Of a DNA stretch of 64,000 nt, positions 7,571 to 15,856 are shown one piece after another. The stretch lies in the NCBI GenBank assembly GCA_965248975.1, contig CBDFKU010000012.1, positions 115,429 through 179,428 on the forward strand, read 5' to 3'. The DNA is from CBDFKU01 sp965248975 (GTDB taxonomy: Bacteria > Chloroflexota > Dehalococcoidia > Lucifugimonadales > JAGWBF01). The notes under the pieces were generated by a model. It did not search any database. It saw nothing but the letters and a program-made list of their open reading frames with translations, and was not told the origin of the DNA. Made by a program: the position numbers and the translations under genes. Positions within the stretch are counted from its first letter, which is position 1; each line of letters opens with the position of its first letter.

Positions 7571-7753
7571 ATGCCCTCGGAGAACCTGCCCTATCTTTTC
7601 GCGGCCTACGCAGTCACCTGGGTGGCCTTCTTTGCTTACGTTTTCTTTGTCTCCAGGAGGCAGCGCGAGCTGGAGAAGGAGATAGAAGAGTTGAGGCAGG
7701 AGCTATCCCTCAGACACGGTGAGGGAGAGCCCTACCCCAGCGGCGACGATTGA
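7571..7753 (+). CDS. ccmD: CcmD-like small membrane protein
   Basis: Sixty residues: one membrane segment (YLFAAYAVTWVAFFAYVFFV), then a basic and acidic amphipathic helix (RRQRELEKEIEELRQEL). Size, topology and position between ccmC and ccmE match CcmD, which stabilises the CcmABC-CcmE complex. Ribosome binding site GGTGG lies just before the ATG. Confidence 0.8.
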   Translation: MPSENLPYLFAAYAVTWVAFFAYVFFVSRRQRELEKEIEELRQELSLRHGEGEPYPSGDD

Positions 7754-7822
7754 AGTCGCCGCCGCGAGGTGCTATAGTTGGCGTGACTCGCAATCCCGAG
7801 TGATTGGGGCACACATCCAACG

Positions 7823-8332
7823 GTGCCAGGCCGTCGTAAACCCAACCAGAAACCGTTAGAGAAGAGGATGAGAGAAGGTCAACCCGAAATTCCCGATAGT
7901 CCACCGGCCGGCGGTGCCAGTATCTTCAACAACAAGACCCGGTTGCTGATCGTCGGCCTGGTTGTCGTTCTCGCCCTGGGATATCTGATCTATGCAGCCT
8001 TCCCCGGGAACACCCTCTACTACCTGACGGTTGATGAGTTCCTTTCCGACGAGGGCAACCTGGACGGCAGGAGCTTCAGGGTTGTTGGCACCCTGGTTCC
8101 CGGTACCTTGGAGTGGGTGCAGAGTGAGGAACCCCAGGCGAACTTCGTGCTGGCCTACCACGGCCAGGAGCTTGGAGCCACTTACCATGGGGCAGTCCTG
8201 CCTGACTTGTTCGACAATCCCCATTCGGAGATTGTGCTGGAAGGGTACTATGGCCAGGGGGACGTGTTCCACGCGGATACGGTAATCGTGAAGTGCCCTT
8301 CGAAGTACCAGGCTCGCGTAGAGGATGCCTGA
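7823..8332 (+). CDS. ccmE: Cytochrome c maturation heme chaperone CcmE, CxxxY type
   Basis: A 169-residue protein with one N-terminal membrane anchor (LLIVGLVVVLALGYLIYAAF) and an OB-fold domain: YYLTVDEFL, FRVVGTLVPGTL, FVLAYHG and PDLFDN are CcmE landmarks. At the C-terminus the heme-binding residue is Cys158 in VKCPSKY, so the usual HxxxY is replaced by CxxxY. Such CcmE proteins are known from the System I* variant of sulfate reducers and archaea. ATG 7868 is an alternative start. No ccmF, ccmG or ccmH follows. Confidence 0.9.
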   Translation: MPGRRKPNQKPLEKRMREGQPEIPDSPPAGGASIFNNKTRLLIVGLVVVLALGYLIYAAFPGNTLYYLTVDEFLSDEGNLDGRSFRVVGTLVPGTLEWVQSEEPQANFVLAYHGQELGATYHGAVLPDLFDNPHSEIVLEGYYGQGDVFHADTVIVKCPSKYQARVEDA

Positions 8333-8435
8333 AGCGTTCCCGGGGCGCTTGGAGCGGCTGGTGTGAAGACCAGGTCGAGATCTTGGAGCGGGTCTTCCCG
8401 TCACGGGCTGGTGGAGGGAATACCGGAAGTCCCGC

Positions 8436-8726
8436 CTAGCTCCCCATTCCCTCTTTTTCTTCTCCCCGGCGAATCTCCGCCATGATGGACTGTTTGAGAG
8501 TCGGCGCAGACGTGGTGCCGGTGAGGCCGGTCAGCATGGACACCGTCGAGGCTAGGCCATCCAGGAAGCTCTTGCAGAGTCCACAGTTGGATATGTGGGC
8601 CCGAAAGCGATCGAGCCGAGATGGCAAAAGACCGCCGTCCAAGTACTCGGAAGAGAGTTTTCGCACCTGGGCACAGTCCAGGTCACCCTTCCCAAGGAAC
8701 TTCGTTATCCTGCTCAAGCTGAACAC
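8436..8726 (-). CDS. Anti-sigma factor with zinc-finger domain
   Basis: About 96 residues from GTG 8726, which has an excellent site (GGAGAAGAGGAA). LDCAQVRKLSSEYLDGGLL is followed by FRAHISNCGLCKSFL, giving the HxxxCxxC signature of anti-sigma zinc-finger (ZAS/zf-HC2) domains that hold ECF sigma factors. The C-terminal part is short with no membrane segment, so it is a soluble anti-sigma. An upstream ATG at 8882 is in frame but would overlap the divergent sigma gene, and its added residues look non-coding. Confidence 0.75.
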   Translation of the reverse strand: MFSLSRITKFLGKGDLDCAQVRKLSSEYLDGGLLPSRLDRFRAHISNCGLCKSFLDGLASTVSMLTGLTGTTSAPTLKQSIMAEIRRGEEKEGMGS

Positions 8727-8868
8727 TTCCTCTTCTCCAGGGGATATTCTAAGCGAACTCCGCCGGGAGAGCAATATCTTTTCTTTACTTCTAAATGGGT
8801 CTGTACCCCTGCGTACCCTTGGATGCGGCTGTCGCTGGGACGGTGCATCCGGGAAGTCTGGATAGGCC

Positions 8869-9396
8869 ATGAACGACCACACCTTGGAGGATTTCGAGAG
8901 GATCGTCGAGGAGCATGGCGACCTGGTGTACAGGGTGGCCTAACGCATACTGGGTAACCAGGCGGATGCGGAAGACGCCACCCAGGAGGCCTTTGTCTCG
9001 GCTTACAGGAACTTCCACAGGTTTCGGGGGGACTCGTCGGTGAGCACCTGGCTTTATCGCATCGCCGCCAACGCCAGCCTGATGAAGCTGAGGAAGGACA
9101 GGCGCAGGGACCAGCTGACCCAAACGGGCTACGACGACACCCAGCTTGTGAGTTGGACGGAGGGGCCCGAGAGCGCCGCCCTCAACAGCGAGCTCAGGGA
9201 GCATCTAGAGCGGGGACTAGGCATGCTTGCCCCTCAGCTGCGGGCGGTAGTGGTGCTGCGGGACGTGCAAGGCCTGTCCAACGAGGAAGCCGCCGACGTC
9301 CTGGAGACCACCATACCTTCCCTGAAATCCAAGCTGCACCGTGGCAGGGTCCTGCTGAGGAAGCACCTGGAGGAATACGTAAAGCAGCGGCGGTAG
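8869..9396 (+). pseudogene. ECF sigma factor gene interrupted by an in-frame TAA
   Basis: Read through, the frame gives a 175-residue ECF sigma factor: region 2 (NDHTLEDFERIVEEHGDLVYRVA, then RILGNQADAEDATQEAFVSAYRNF and STWLYRIAANA) and region 4 (LAPQLRAVVVLRDVQGLSNEEAADVLETT). Codon 25 (8941-8943) is TAA where relatives usually have Tyr or another residue before RIL. One base change from TAC would restore it. Everything after the stop is well conserved, so the lesion is recent, a sequencing error, or read through. Internal GTG 9040 would give only the C-terminal part. Confidence 0.75.
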
Positions 9397-9434
9397 ATTC
9401 TCAGCCCTAGCCGTTCGGTCTGTCTTGCATAAGC

Positions 9435-9462
9435 AAAGGGCACCGCATTCGCGGTGCCCTTT
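9435..9462. terminator. Bidirectional intrinsic terminator
   Basis: Perfect 12-bp stem AAAGGGCACCGC / GCGGTGCCCTTT with loop ATTC. It lies between the convergent sigma gene and korB and, with A runs and T runs on its two sides, can serve both. Confidence 0.85.
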
Positions 9463-9483
9463 GACGTTCATGGTCTAGGTCCG

Positions 9484-10350
9484 CTAGAACTGGAAGGAGT
9501 CCAGAAGCTCCTGGACTGTCCGAACAGGGGCCTTCTCCTGCATCTGCTCGTGCCTTTTATCGAAGGGAGAGCGGGCGGCATCCTTGTAGATCACCCCGAT
9601 GGGCAACCCGCCGGTCTGGATGACGTCGTAGGCGGCCCTGCGGTCCGAGGGGTCATGGTCTGCGGGTATCTCCCACATGGAGGGCTCGATCCCCTTCTTG
9701 GGGTTGCCTTTGATGATCTCGAAGGTATCGTTGTATGTGGTGCAGGGCGACTGCACGTGGACGATGGCGAAGCCCGGATGATCCATACCCTGGCTTATCA
9801 GCTTGGCCAGAACCTTGGGCTGGCTGGAGAAACCCGAGGCGATGAAGGAGATTCCCAGCGTAAGATACAGCTCCAGGGGATTCACGGCGTCCTCTATCTT
9901 GCCGTATGGAGTCGAACTGGTGGTCTCGCCATACGCCGTGGTGGGTGAGCTCTGTCCCTTGGTCAGCCCGTAGACGCCGTTGTCCATGATAACGGCGCAC
10001 ACGTTCAGGTTCCGCGACGCCTGGGGTCCGATGTGTTCCCCCCCGATGCTCAAGAAGTCCCCGTCGCCGGCGACCACGACCACGTTCAACTCGGGCCTGG
10101 CCATCTTCACGCCCATGGCTATGGGTAGGGTCCTGCCGTGAATACCGTGGAAGCCGTAGGGCTGGGGACCTTCCAGCAGGTGGACCAGGTTGCCGGAGCA
10201 GCCGATGCCTGCCACCACGACGTTGTTCTCCATTGGCAGGTCCGTCTGCTTGATGCGGTCGGCCACCGCGAACTCCAGGGAGCGCCGCACGCCGAAGTCG
10301 CCGCACCCGGGGCACCACTTGAAGTCGTATTCGGGGTTCTTGTCGCTCAT
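9484..10350 (-). CDS. korB: 2-oxoacid:ferredoxin oxidoreductase, beta (TPP) subunit
   Basis: A 288-residue thiamine-diphosphate subunit. CPGCG is at residues 13-17, GIGCS and HGRTLPIAMGVKMARP follow, and the TPP motif is GDGDFLSIG...NVCAVIMDNGVYGLTKGQ. With KorA it oxidatively decarboxylates 2-oxoglutarate (or a similar 2-oxoacid) to the acyl-CoA, passing electrons to ferredoxin. It overlaps korA by four bases (ATGA), so the pair is translationally coupled. Exact substrate is inferred from family resemblance. Confidence 0.92.
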   Translation of the reverse strand: MSDKNPEYDFKWCPGCGDFGVRRSLEFAVADRIKQTDLPMENNVVVAGIGCSGNLVHLLEGPQPYGFHGIHGRTLPIAMGVKMARPELNVVVVAGDGDFLSIGGEHIGPQASRNLNVCAVIMDNGVYGLTKGQSSPTTAYGETTSSTPYGKIEDAVNPLELYLTLGISFIASGFSSQPKVLAKLISQGMDHPGFAIVHVQSPCTTYNDTFEIIKGNPKKGIEPSMWEIPADHDPSDRRAAYDVIQTGGLPIGVIYKDAARSPFDKRHEQMQEKAPVRTVQELLDSFQF

Positions 10351-12047
10351 GCTTTTACCATCCCCTCGGAACGGGATTTCAGCTTTTCCGTGATCTCTTT
10401 CACCAGGTTTTTGACCTTGAAAGGTAGTCCGGTGTATTGGGTAATTGATTCGGCCCGGACGCCAAGGGAGCGGAGGATGCTGGAGAACTGTCCCTGGTAG
10501 TTCAGCTCCGGAACGATAACCAGTTCCTTCTGCTTCAGCTCCTCCAGCAGCTTGGGCGGCAGGGGATGGAGCTGCGTGGTGTAGTACCAGCCCACCTTGT
10601 TTCCCTGGGCCGCGATGGTCTCGAAGGCCTCTCGTGTCGACCCCTTGGACCCGCCCCAGGTCATCAGGGCTATCGGTTCGGACTGGTTCTCGGCCTCGTA
10701 GTTGTCGTCCTCCAGGAGCTTCAGTTTGCCGAACCGCCGCTGGGTCATCTGGACGTGGCGGCTGGGCAGATGTGTGGTATCGCCCATGGAGTCGTGCTCG
10801 CTGCCGTTGGCCACGTAGGAGCCGGGGTTTCCTGGCACCGGCATCGGCGAAGCCTCGTAGCCGTCGTATCGCAGGTAGCCATTACTGCCTTGGTAGACCT
10901 TCCGGCTCTCGGCCACCAGCTTTTCCAGGTCGGGCTTCGGAATGTTCTGGGCCCGTTCCGCCAGTGACATCTCTGTGATCAGCACCACCGGGCCCTGGTA
11001 TCGTTCCGCCCAGTTGAGGGCCGTGGCCGCGGCGTAGAAGCATTCCTCCACGGTGCCGGGAGCGATAACGGGAAGGGCCACGTCCCCATGGGCGGGGTGC
11101 AGGACGGCAAACAGGTCCGACTGTTCGGTCTTGGTGGGCAACCCGGTGGCAGGGCCGCCTCGCTGCACGTCGACCACCACCACGGGGATCTCGGCCATCC
11201 AACCCAGGCCCAGTCCTTCGCTCATAAGAGAGAAGCCCGGCCCGGCGGTGGCGGTCATGGCCTTCTTTCCTGCGAAGCCCCCACCCAGGATGGCGGTGAT
11301 CGATTCGATCTCAGAGCTGACCTGGTAGGCGAACTTGCCAGGCCCCACCAGGTTGCGCTCCATGAACACCAGAATGGTGGTGGCCGGGGAAATGGGGTAG
11401 CCTACGTAGAACTCCAGCCCGGCGGCCAGGGCGCCCATGGCAATGGCCTCGTTGCCCTTTATCATCAGCTGGTCCCAGGCCGGTTTATCCGGGGTTCCCA
11501 GCTCGCCTATCTGCGTCTCGCTGCTGGCGGCATGCTCGTGGCCCAGCCTGAGGGCCTTGATGTTGGACTCGATGACCGCATCCCGCCCCTTGAATCTCTG
11601 TTGGACGAAACCCTCGAAGTAGGCCAGGGGCATGTTCATCAAGTGGGCCAGCGCCCCTATCATGACCATGTTGGCCGACCGGGCCTCTCCGGCCTGCTTG
11701 GCAAGTTCGTCGAAGGGAACGGCCACCGCGCGCTTGTCGAAGGGAATCTCGAAGGTGGCATCGTGAAGAACTACCCCACCATCTCGGACTTCTTCGTTGT
11801 GGGTTTCGTAGGCTTCCCGGTTCAGCGCCACCAGCACGTCGAGGTCGTCGCCGGGACTGAGAACCGGGGTTGTGGAGATGCGGGTTTGGGTCCAGGTGGG
11901 GCCTCCCATGATCTGTGAGGGGAAAGTGGCGAAGGTCTGGGTGTGATATCCAACAGAGGCAGCCGCTCGGGCTAGCATCTCGGCCGCGGTGACGACGCCT
12001 TGACCACCTTCCCCGGCGAACCGGGCTACGAAGTCTTGCGTCTGCAT
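10347..12047 (-). CDS. korA: 2-oxoacid:ferredoxin oxidoreductase, fused gamma-alpha subunit
   Basis: A 566-residue fusion. Residues 1-190 are the gamma domain (FAGEGGQGVVTAAEMLARAA), and residues 200-566 are the alpha domain (KGNEAIAMGALAAGLEFYVGYPISPAT, then GPGFSLMSEGLGLGWMAEIPVVVVDVQRGGPATGLPT in segments). This is the common two-gene Kor architecture. Start ATG has AGGAGGAACCGG before it. No separate ferredoxin-like delta subunit lies next to it. The 240 bases upstream contain no gene. Confidence 0.93.
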   Translation of the reverse strand: MQTQDFVARFAGEGGQGVVTAAEMLARAAASVGYHTQTFATFPSQIMGGPTWTQTRISTTPVLSPGDDLDVLVALNREAYETHNEEVRDGGVVLHDATFEIPFDKRAVAVPFDELAKQAGEARSANMVMIGALAHLMNMPLAYFEGFVQQRFKGRDAVIESNIKALRLGHEHAASSETQIGELGTPDKPAWDQLMIKGNEAIAMGALAAGLEFYVGYPISPATTILVFMERNLVGPGKFAYQVSSEIESITAILGGGFAGKKAMTATAGPGFSLMSEGLGLGWMAEIPVVVVDVQRGGPATGLPTKTEQSDLFAVLHPAHGDVALPVIAPGTVEECFYAAATALNWAERYQGPVVLITEMSLAERAQNIPKPDLEKLVAESRKVYQGSNGYLRYDGYEASPMPVPGNPGSYVANGSEHDSMGDTTHLPSRHVQMTQRRFGKLKLLEDDNYEAENQSEPIALMTWGGSKGSTREAFETIAAQGNKVGWYYTTQLHPLPPKLLEELKQKELVIVPELNYQGQFSSILRSLGVRAESITQYTGLPFKVKNLVKEITEKLKSRSEGMVKA

Positions 12048-12290
12048 CCGGTTCCTCCTGTAGACGATGAAGAGTTCCGCTCGAAAGCTGTTTGCAACGG
12101 TCCCGAAATACGCGCCAGCATTCAGAGAGCCGGCGCGGCTGAACTCCTATATCCGGTCATAGTAATGTCCCCATAGCGCGCTTCCACTCACGTTGGGTCC
12201 CTTGGGGAAGGCGACGGGGACGTGGTCTCTCAAATATATCATCGGGCATCGAGGCTTGTCAACGAGAGCTAGCTTGGGGTTCCCCATTCA
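12048..12290. other. Intergenic region upstream of korA
   Basis: About 240 bases between korA and the 3' end of the binding-protein gene. It should hold the korA promoter, but I see no clear consensus pair, no open frame and no strong hairpin. Confidence 0.4.
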
Positions 12291-14039
12291 TCACAGGTAT
12301 CGCATGGTGTCGATCCTCACCATTCCATCGGGCCGGGGCGACCATCTGAGGTCTGCAGCAATACCGTAGGCCCTGTGGAGACTCATCCACCACAGGATGG
12401 GAAGCTCCTGCCGCAAGAGGGCCGACACCTCCCCCATAATCTTGGTCCGCTCTTCGCCGGCCAGTGTGCCGGCCTGCCTGACCCGGGCCTCCACTCCCGG
12501 GTTGCAATAAAAGGACGCATGGAACTCTTCGCACGTTAGGAAGATGAGGCTAGCCGAAGGGTCAAGGAGGTCGTTTACATGGGTAAACCCGATGGCCTGC
12601 ACAGGTAGCCGGGCCGGAGCGTCGGTGCCGGGAGGGTAGCCGCCCTGCTCCCAAAGGCCGACCAGGTCGCGGCCGCTGGTGGTGATGACCCTCACGTCCA
12701 GGCCGGCCTCCTTCCAGTAGTCCGCGATGCCGTCCCACAGATCTCCCTGGATGAAGCCCTGGTCAGATACGTACAGCTCCAGCTCCGCGCCTATCGCGTC
12801 CGCCTCCTCAAGGAGGCGGCTGGCTCCGCCGGGGTCGAAGGCGAAGGGAGGGAAGTCAGCTCCCCCCTTCAGGAACGAAGGGTGGAAGGGGGTACCACGG
12901 CAGGTGCCCAGGCCTCCCATGACGTCCGAGACCAGAGTCGGGCAATCGACTGCCATCGCCAGGGCGTGACGCACCCTCCTATTGCTGGTCAGCGGGTCAA
13001 ACCGGGCGTCCAGTTTGATCGCCATGGTGGAGGCGGTCTCGGTGGATACCCAGCGGGGCACTCTTTGCGTTCCGTCCAAACCGATGTCGTAAGCCCATTG
13101 GACCTCGTCGGTAGCCACCAGGACTGCGCGTATTCCGGCGTCACGGACCCATACTATGGTCGCCTCGGGTATCGGCGTTATGTCTCTGCGCCAGTAGTCT
13201 GGGAATGCCGTTAGCAAGATGGATTCTCCCTCGTCCCATCGGGACAGGCGGTAGGGGCCGTTGCTCATGTTCAGCCGGGCGAAATCGGCGGGGTTCTTCT
13301 CGGCCCACAGGGGGGCCTGGAAATGGGCCTGGGTGATTCGTTCGGGTAGTATGGGACAGGCCTGGGCGCACCGAACCTCGATGGTGAGCCGGTCCACGAC
13401 GGTAGTGGTGGTATTCTGGAAGAACCTGGCGGCGTTGGAGGTGTTCGTCGGGTCCCCCTGCCAGTCGATGGCCCAGGCCGCGGCCCGGGCGTCGAAGGGT
13501 TCTCCGTTGTGGAACACCACACCATCTCGTAGAAAGAACCGCCATCGCTCCGGTGCCAACATCTCCCAGCCCCGGGCCAGCCAAGGCTCTAGCTGAAGGC
13601 TTTCGAAGTTCAGGACCAGGAGCCGGTCGCCCAACGAGTCGGCCGCCAGCTGTCCTTCGATTGTGGCGCGGTCCATCACGTTCAGGTTGGGAGGCTCACC
13701 CGGCATGGCCAGGGTCACCGTGCCCCTGGGCTCAGGCGTGGGCGTTGGGGTGGGGCCGAGGGTGGGCGTGGGGAGGGGAGAGACCGTGGGCGTCGGCGCG
13801 GTCGGAGCTGTGGTACCCGCGCGGATTTGCGAGGGAGTCGGTGTAGCGGTCTGACCTGCCACCAATGTCGGCGTGGGTTCCGGTGTGACGCTGGCGCTGG
13901 GGGTGGCGGTGGGAGCAGGAGTAGGCACGCCTGTTGGCGTCGGAGTGTCGCCGCCGCCCCGACAGGAAATGGCGGCCACCAGTACGACGACCGCTGCCAG
14001 AACCGCGATGAGCTGGAGTCTACGTAAGCGTGGCGTCAA
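12291..14039 (-). CDS. Oligopeptide-type ABC transporter binding lipoprotein
   Basis: About 582 residues. A hydrophobic signal ends in the lipobox VAAISC; a Thr-Pro linker of about 80 residues follows, then an SBP_bac_5 domain (GTVTLAMPGEPPNLN, FFLRDGVVFHNGEPFDA, NGPYRLSRWDEGESI). It would be a lipid-anchored receptor for peptides or other small solutes. TTG 14039 with GAGGA upstream is preferred to TTG 14081, which gives a poor signal peptide. No permease or ATPase is adjacent. It is a distant relative of the four paralogues at 43-51 kb and lacks their C-terminal WCDP motif. Confidence 0.85.
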   Translation of the reverse strand: MTPRLRRLQLIAVLAAVVVLVAAISCRGGGDTPTPTGVPTPAPTATPSASVTPEPTPTLVAGQTATPTPSQIRAGTTAPTAPTPTVSPLPTPTLGPTPTPTPEPRGTVTLAMPGEPPNLNVMDRATIEGQLAADSLGDRLLVLNFESLQLEPWLARGWEMLAPERWRFFLRDGVVFHNGEPFDARAAAWAIDWQGDPTNTSNAARFFQNTTTTVVDRLTIEVRCAQACPILPERITQAHFQAPLWAEKNPADFARLNMSNGPYRLSRWDEGESILLTAFPDYWRRDITPIPEATIVWVRDAGIRAVLVATDEVQWAYDIGLDGTQRVPRWVSTETASTMAIKLDARFDPLTSNRRVRHALAMAVDCPTLVSDVMGGLGTCRGTPFHPSFLKGGADFPPFAFDPGGASRLLEEADAIGAELELYVSDQGFIQGDLWDGIADYWKEAGLDVRVITTSGRDLVGLWEQGGYPPGTDAPARLPVQAIGFTHVNDLLDPSASLIFLTCEEFHASFYCNPGVEARVRQAGTLAGEERTKIMGEVSALLRQELPILWWMSLHRAYGIAADLRWSPRPDGMVRIDTMRYL

Positions 14040-14081
14040 TGACGGTCCTCGGGTCGAGCTCCCGATTCGCAATCGGGGCAA

Positions 14082-14334
14082 CTTCAGCCAACTTCAGCAA
14101 TGATAGGCTTTTTTGCCTTTGTTTGCCAAGCTAACGAGTGGGAATCGAGGATGCCGAAGTTATCCAGAGCCCCTTACTGCGGTTGGTAGGCGACAGTGGA
14201 AGCGGTAAAAACGGTCCGAGGGTGATCTCGTGGGGTAAGAGTGTAGGAAAGCGTGGGCTTCGCCGGGAGGACCCGTGAGTTAACCGAAGCGGCCTTGTGC
14301 GGCCGTGCCGGGGATCTGGACCGTGGGCAGGGCC
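14082..14334. other. Intergenic region, no gene seen
   Basis: About 250 bases between two minus-strand genes. It has modest hairpins (for example CGGCC-TTGTG-CGGCCG near 14291-14306) but no open frame, no tRNA and no riboswitch core I can recognise. Confidence 0.4.
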
Positions 14335-14646
14335 CTAGCTCATGAAGATGTACTGTCCGCTGATCCCGGGAGGCAGGAATGACAGCTCCGACGTTTCCTC
14401 GGCAGGCTCACCAACGTTCCGTGATCCTTCGCCGCCGACGATGGAGGCGGTGCCTACTACAGCGCCGCCCCACGTGGCTGCGGAATCTTCGACATAGGCC
14501 GCCGCCTCGCCGGGCTCCGTGCCTACCGGAGAGCCGTCTTCGAAGGCCATCTGGGCAAGGAGGGCGACGACGACCGCCAGGACGATCAGGAGGCCTCTAC
14601 CGTAGGCCCAGATGTGCTGCTTTGACGCAACTCCGCGAAGTTTCAT
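14335..14646 (-). CDS. Small single-span membrane protein, unknown
   Basis: About 103 residues from ATG 14646, which has GGGAGAGGGCG in front. A basic N-terminus (MKLRGVASKQHIWAYGR) precedes one membrane segment (GLLIVLAVVVALLAQMAF); the remaining 70 residues are acidic then Gly/Ser/Ala-rich and would face outward. No family recognised. The frame is open to 14751 but the extra residues look non-coding. Confidence 0.6.
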   Translation of the reverse strand: MKLRGVASKQHIWAYGRGLLIVLAVVVALLAQMAFEDGSPVGTEPGEAAAYVEDSAATWGGAVVGTASIVGGEGSRNVGEPAEETSELSFLPPGISGQYIFMS

Positions 14647-14719
14647 CGCCCTCTCCCAACGTTGCCTTTGGTGGATACTACCTTTACATTGTCCCATCCT
14701 CCCAGATTGGATAGACAGG

Positions 14720-14766
14720 GGGGATATCCCCGAAAGCCTAAGGGCTAACACCCATTTCGGGGGTGT
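14720..14766. other. Intergenic segment with mutually exclusive hairpins
   Basis: Three inverted repeats overlap: palindrome GGGGATATCCCC (14720-14731); CCCCGAAA (14728-14735) with TTTCGGGG (14755-14762), enclosing AGCC/GGCT; and ACACCC (14748-14753) with GGGTGT (14761-14766). They share bases, so only one or two can form at a time. It lies between the divergent genes starting at 14646 and 14921. Confidence 0.45.
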
Positions 14767-14858
14767 CCTCCCGCTGGGCTTGGCGACAGCACAGATATTC
14801 CATGTGATTGGACCACGGAGGAGGCCTGGGTTACGGGTACCGGTTCCGGATGGGCTGC

Positions 14859-14864
14859 TATAAT
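14859..14864 (+). promoter_or_regulatory. Possible -10 box upstream of the inositol-phosphatase gene
   Basis: Exact TATAAT 57 bases before the GTG start. No good -35 sequence at 16-18 bases, so the promoter call is tentative. Confidence 0.35.
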
Positions 14865-14920
14865 CAGAGCAGTCGTACGGGTATCACATCGGCGAACCCC
14901 CCGGAGGAGCGGACCGCATC

Positions 14921-15856
14921 GTGGAAGATCTGCCGGAACAGCGCCTGGCTATCGAGATAGAGTCCGTGGCCGTCGAGATGGCCCGAGAGGCGGGCCGGAT
15001 GCTGCAGGCGCGCTTTCGCGGCCAGCTGGAAGTGGAGTACAAGGACGACAGGAAGCAGGACCCGGTCACTTCCGCCGACAAGGAGTGTCAGGCGTATTTA
15101 ATCGACACCATATCCTCCCGCTTCCCGGACCACGGCGTCGTCGCGGAGGAAGGCGACGACGCTGTGGATGCTGCCGCGCCGGACACGCTATGGATACTGG
15201 ACCCGCTGGACGGCACCACGAACTTCCTCAACGGACTCCCTTTGTTTGGAGTCTCAATTGGAGTGCTTCAACGGGGGACGCCCCTGGCGGCCGCCATCTT
15301 CATTCCCTGGTCAGGCGAGTCCGACGGCGTCGTGCTCCACGGAAGAAGAGGGTCGGGGGCCTGGCTCAACGAGGAACGGCTGATATTGCCAACGGCCGAG
15401 GGTCCCGAGGCGGTGCGCCTCATTGCCCTGCCCGGCTCCTTCGGAGCCATGTTCCGCGTCCACAAAGAGTTGGTGGGCCGGCTGGGACAGCCGAGGATGA
15501 CCGGCAGCATCGTCTACGAGCTGGCGCTGACGGCCTGCGGCGCCTTTCAGTACGTCGTTTTCGGGGGGCCCAAGATATGGGACGTGGCCGCCGGGGCCCT
15601 GCTAATGAAGGAAGCGGGGGGCGCCGTGCTGGTCAGGCGGCCTGGCAGACGGCGGTGGGAGCCGATGGAGTCGCTGGGACCTTCATGGGACGGCGGCCCG
15701 CCTACCCTCAAGGAAGTCCGGGGCTGGACCGCGCCCATGATCGCCGGCAACGCAGGGGTAGTACCCGTGATCTCTTCCGGTCTACGGCGGAGGCGGCGTT
15801 CCCTCAAGGGAAGGATGGCGTCATGGATTCGGAGGGTGGGCCGCCGGAGTAAGTAG
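14921..15856 (+). CDS. Inositol-monophosphatase family phosphatase
   Basis: A 311-residue Mg-dependent phosphatase. The metal-site motifs are all present: SADKECQ, VAEEGD, WILDPLDGTTNFLNGLP, and near the end KIWDVAAGALLMKEAGG. Family members hydrolyse inositol monophosphate, 3'-phosphoadenosine phosphates or fructose bisphosphate; the substrate here is open. The C-terminal basic extension (RRRRRSLKGRMASWIRRVGRRSK in pieces) is unusual. Its last 53 bases overlap the convergent kinase gene. Start is GTG. Confidence 0.9.
   Translation: MEDLPEQRLAIEIESVAVEMAREAGRMLQARFRGQLEVEYKDDRKQDPVTSADKECQAYLIDTISSRFPDHGVVAEEGDDAVDAAAPDTLWILDPLDGTTNFLNGLPLFGVSIGVLQRGTPLAAAIFIPWSGESDGVVLHGRRGSGAWLNEERLILPTAEGPEAVRLIALPGSFGAMFRVHKELVGRLGQPRMTGSIVYELALTACGAFQYVVFGGPKIWDVAAGALLMKEAGGAVLVRRPGRRRWEPMESLGPSWDGGPPTLKEVRGWTAPMIAGNAGVVPVISSGLRRRRRSLKGRMASWIRRVGRRSK

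Noticed and set aside
9435..9462. Perfect palindrome as an operator
   Set aside because: Its place between two convergent gene ends and the A/T flanks fit a bidirectional terminator much better.
14140..14330. Cobalamin- or SAM-riboswitch-like region
   Set aside because: Some GC-rich stems are present but none of the conserved core sequences of these riboswitches could be matched.
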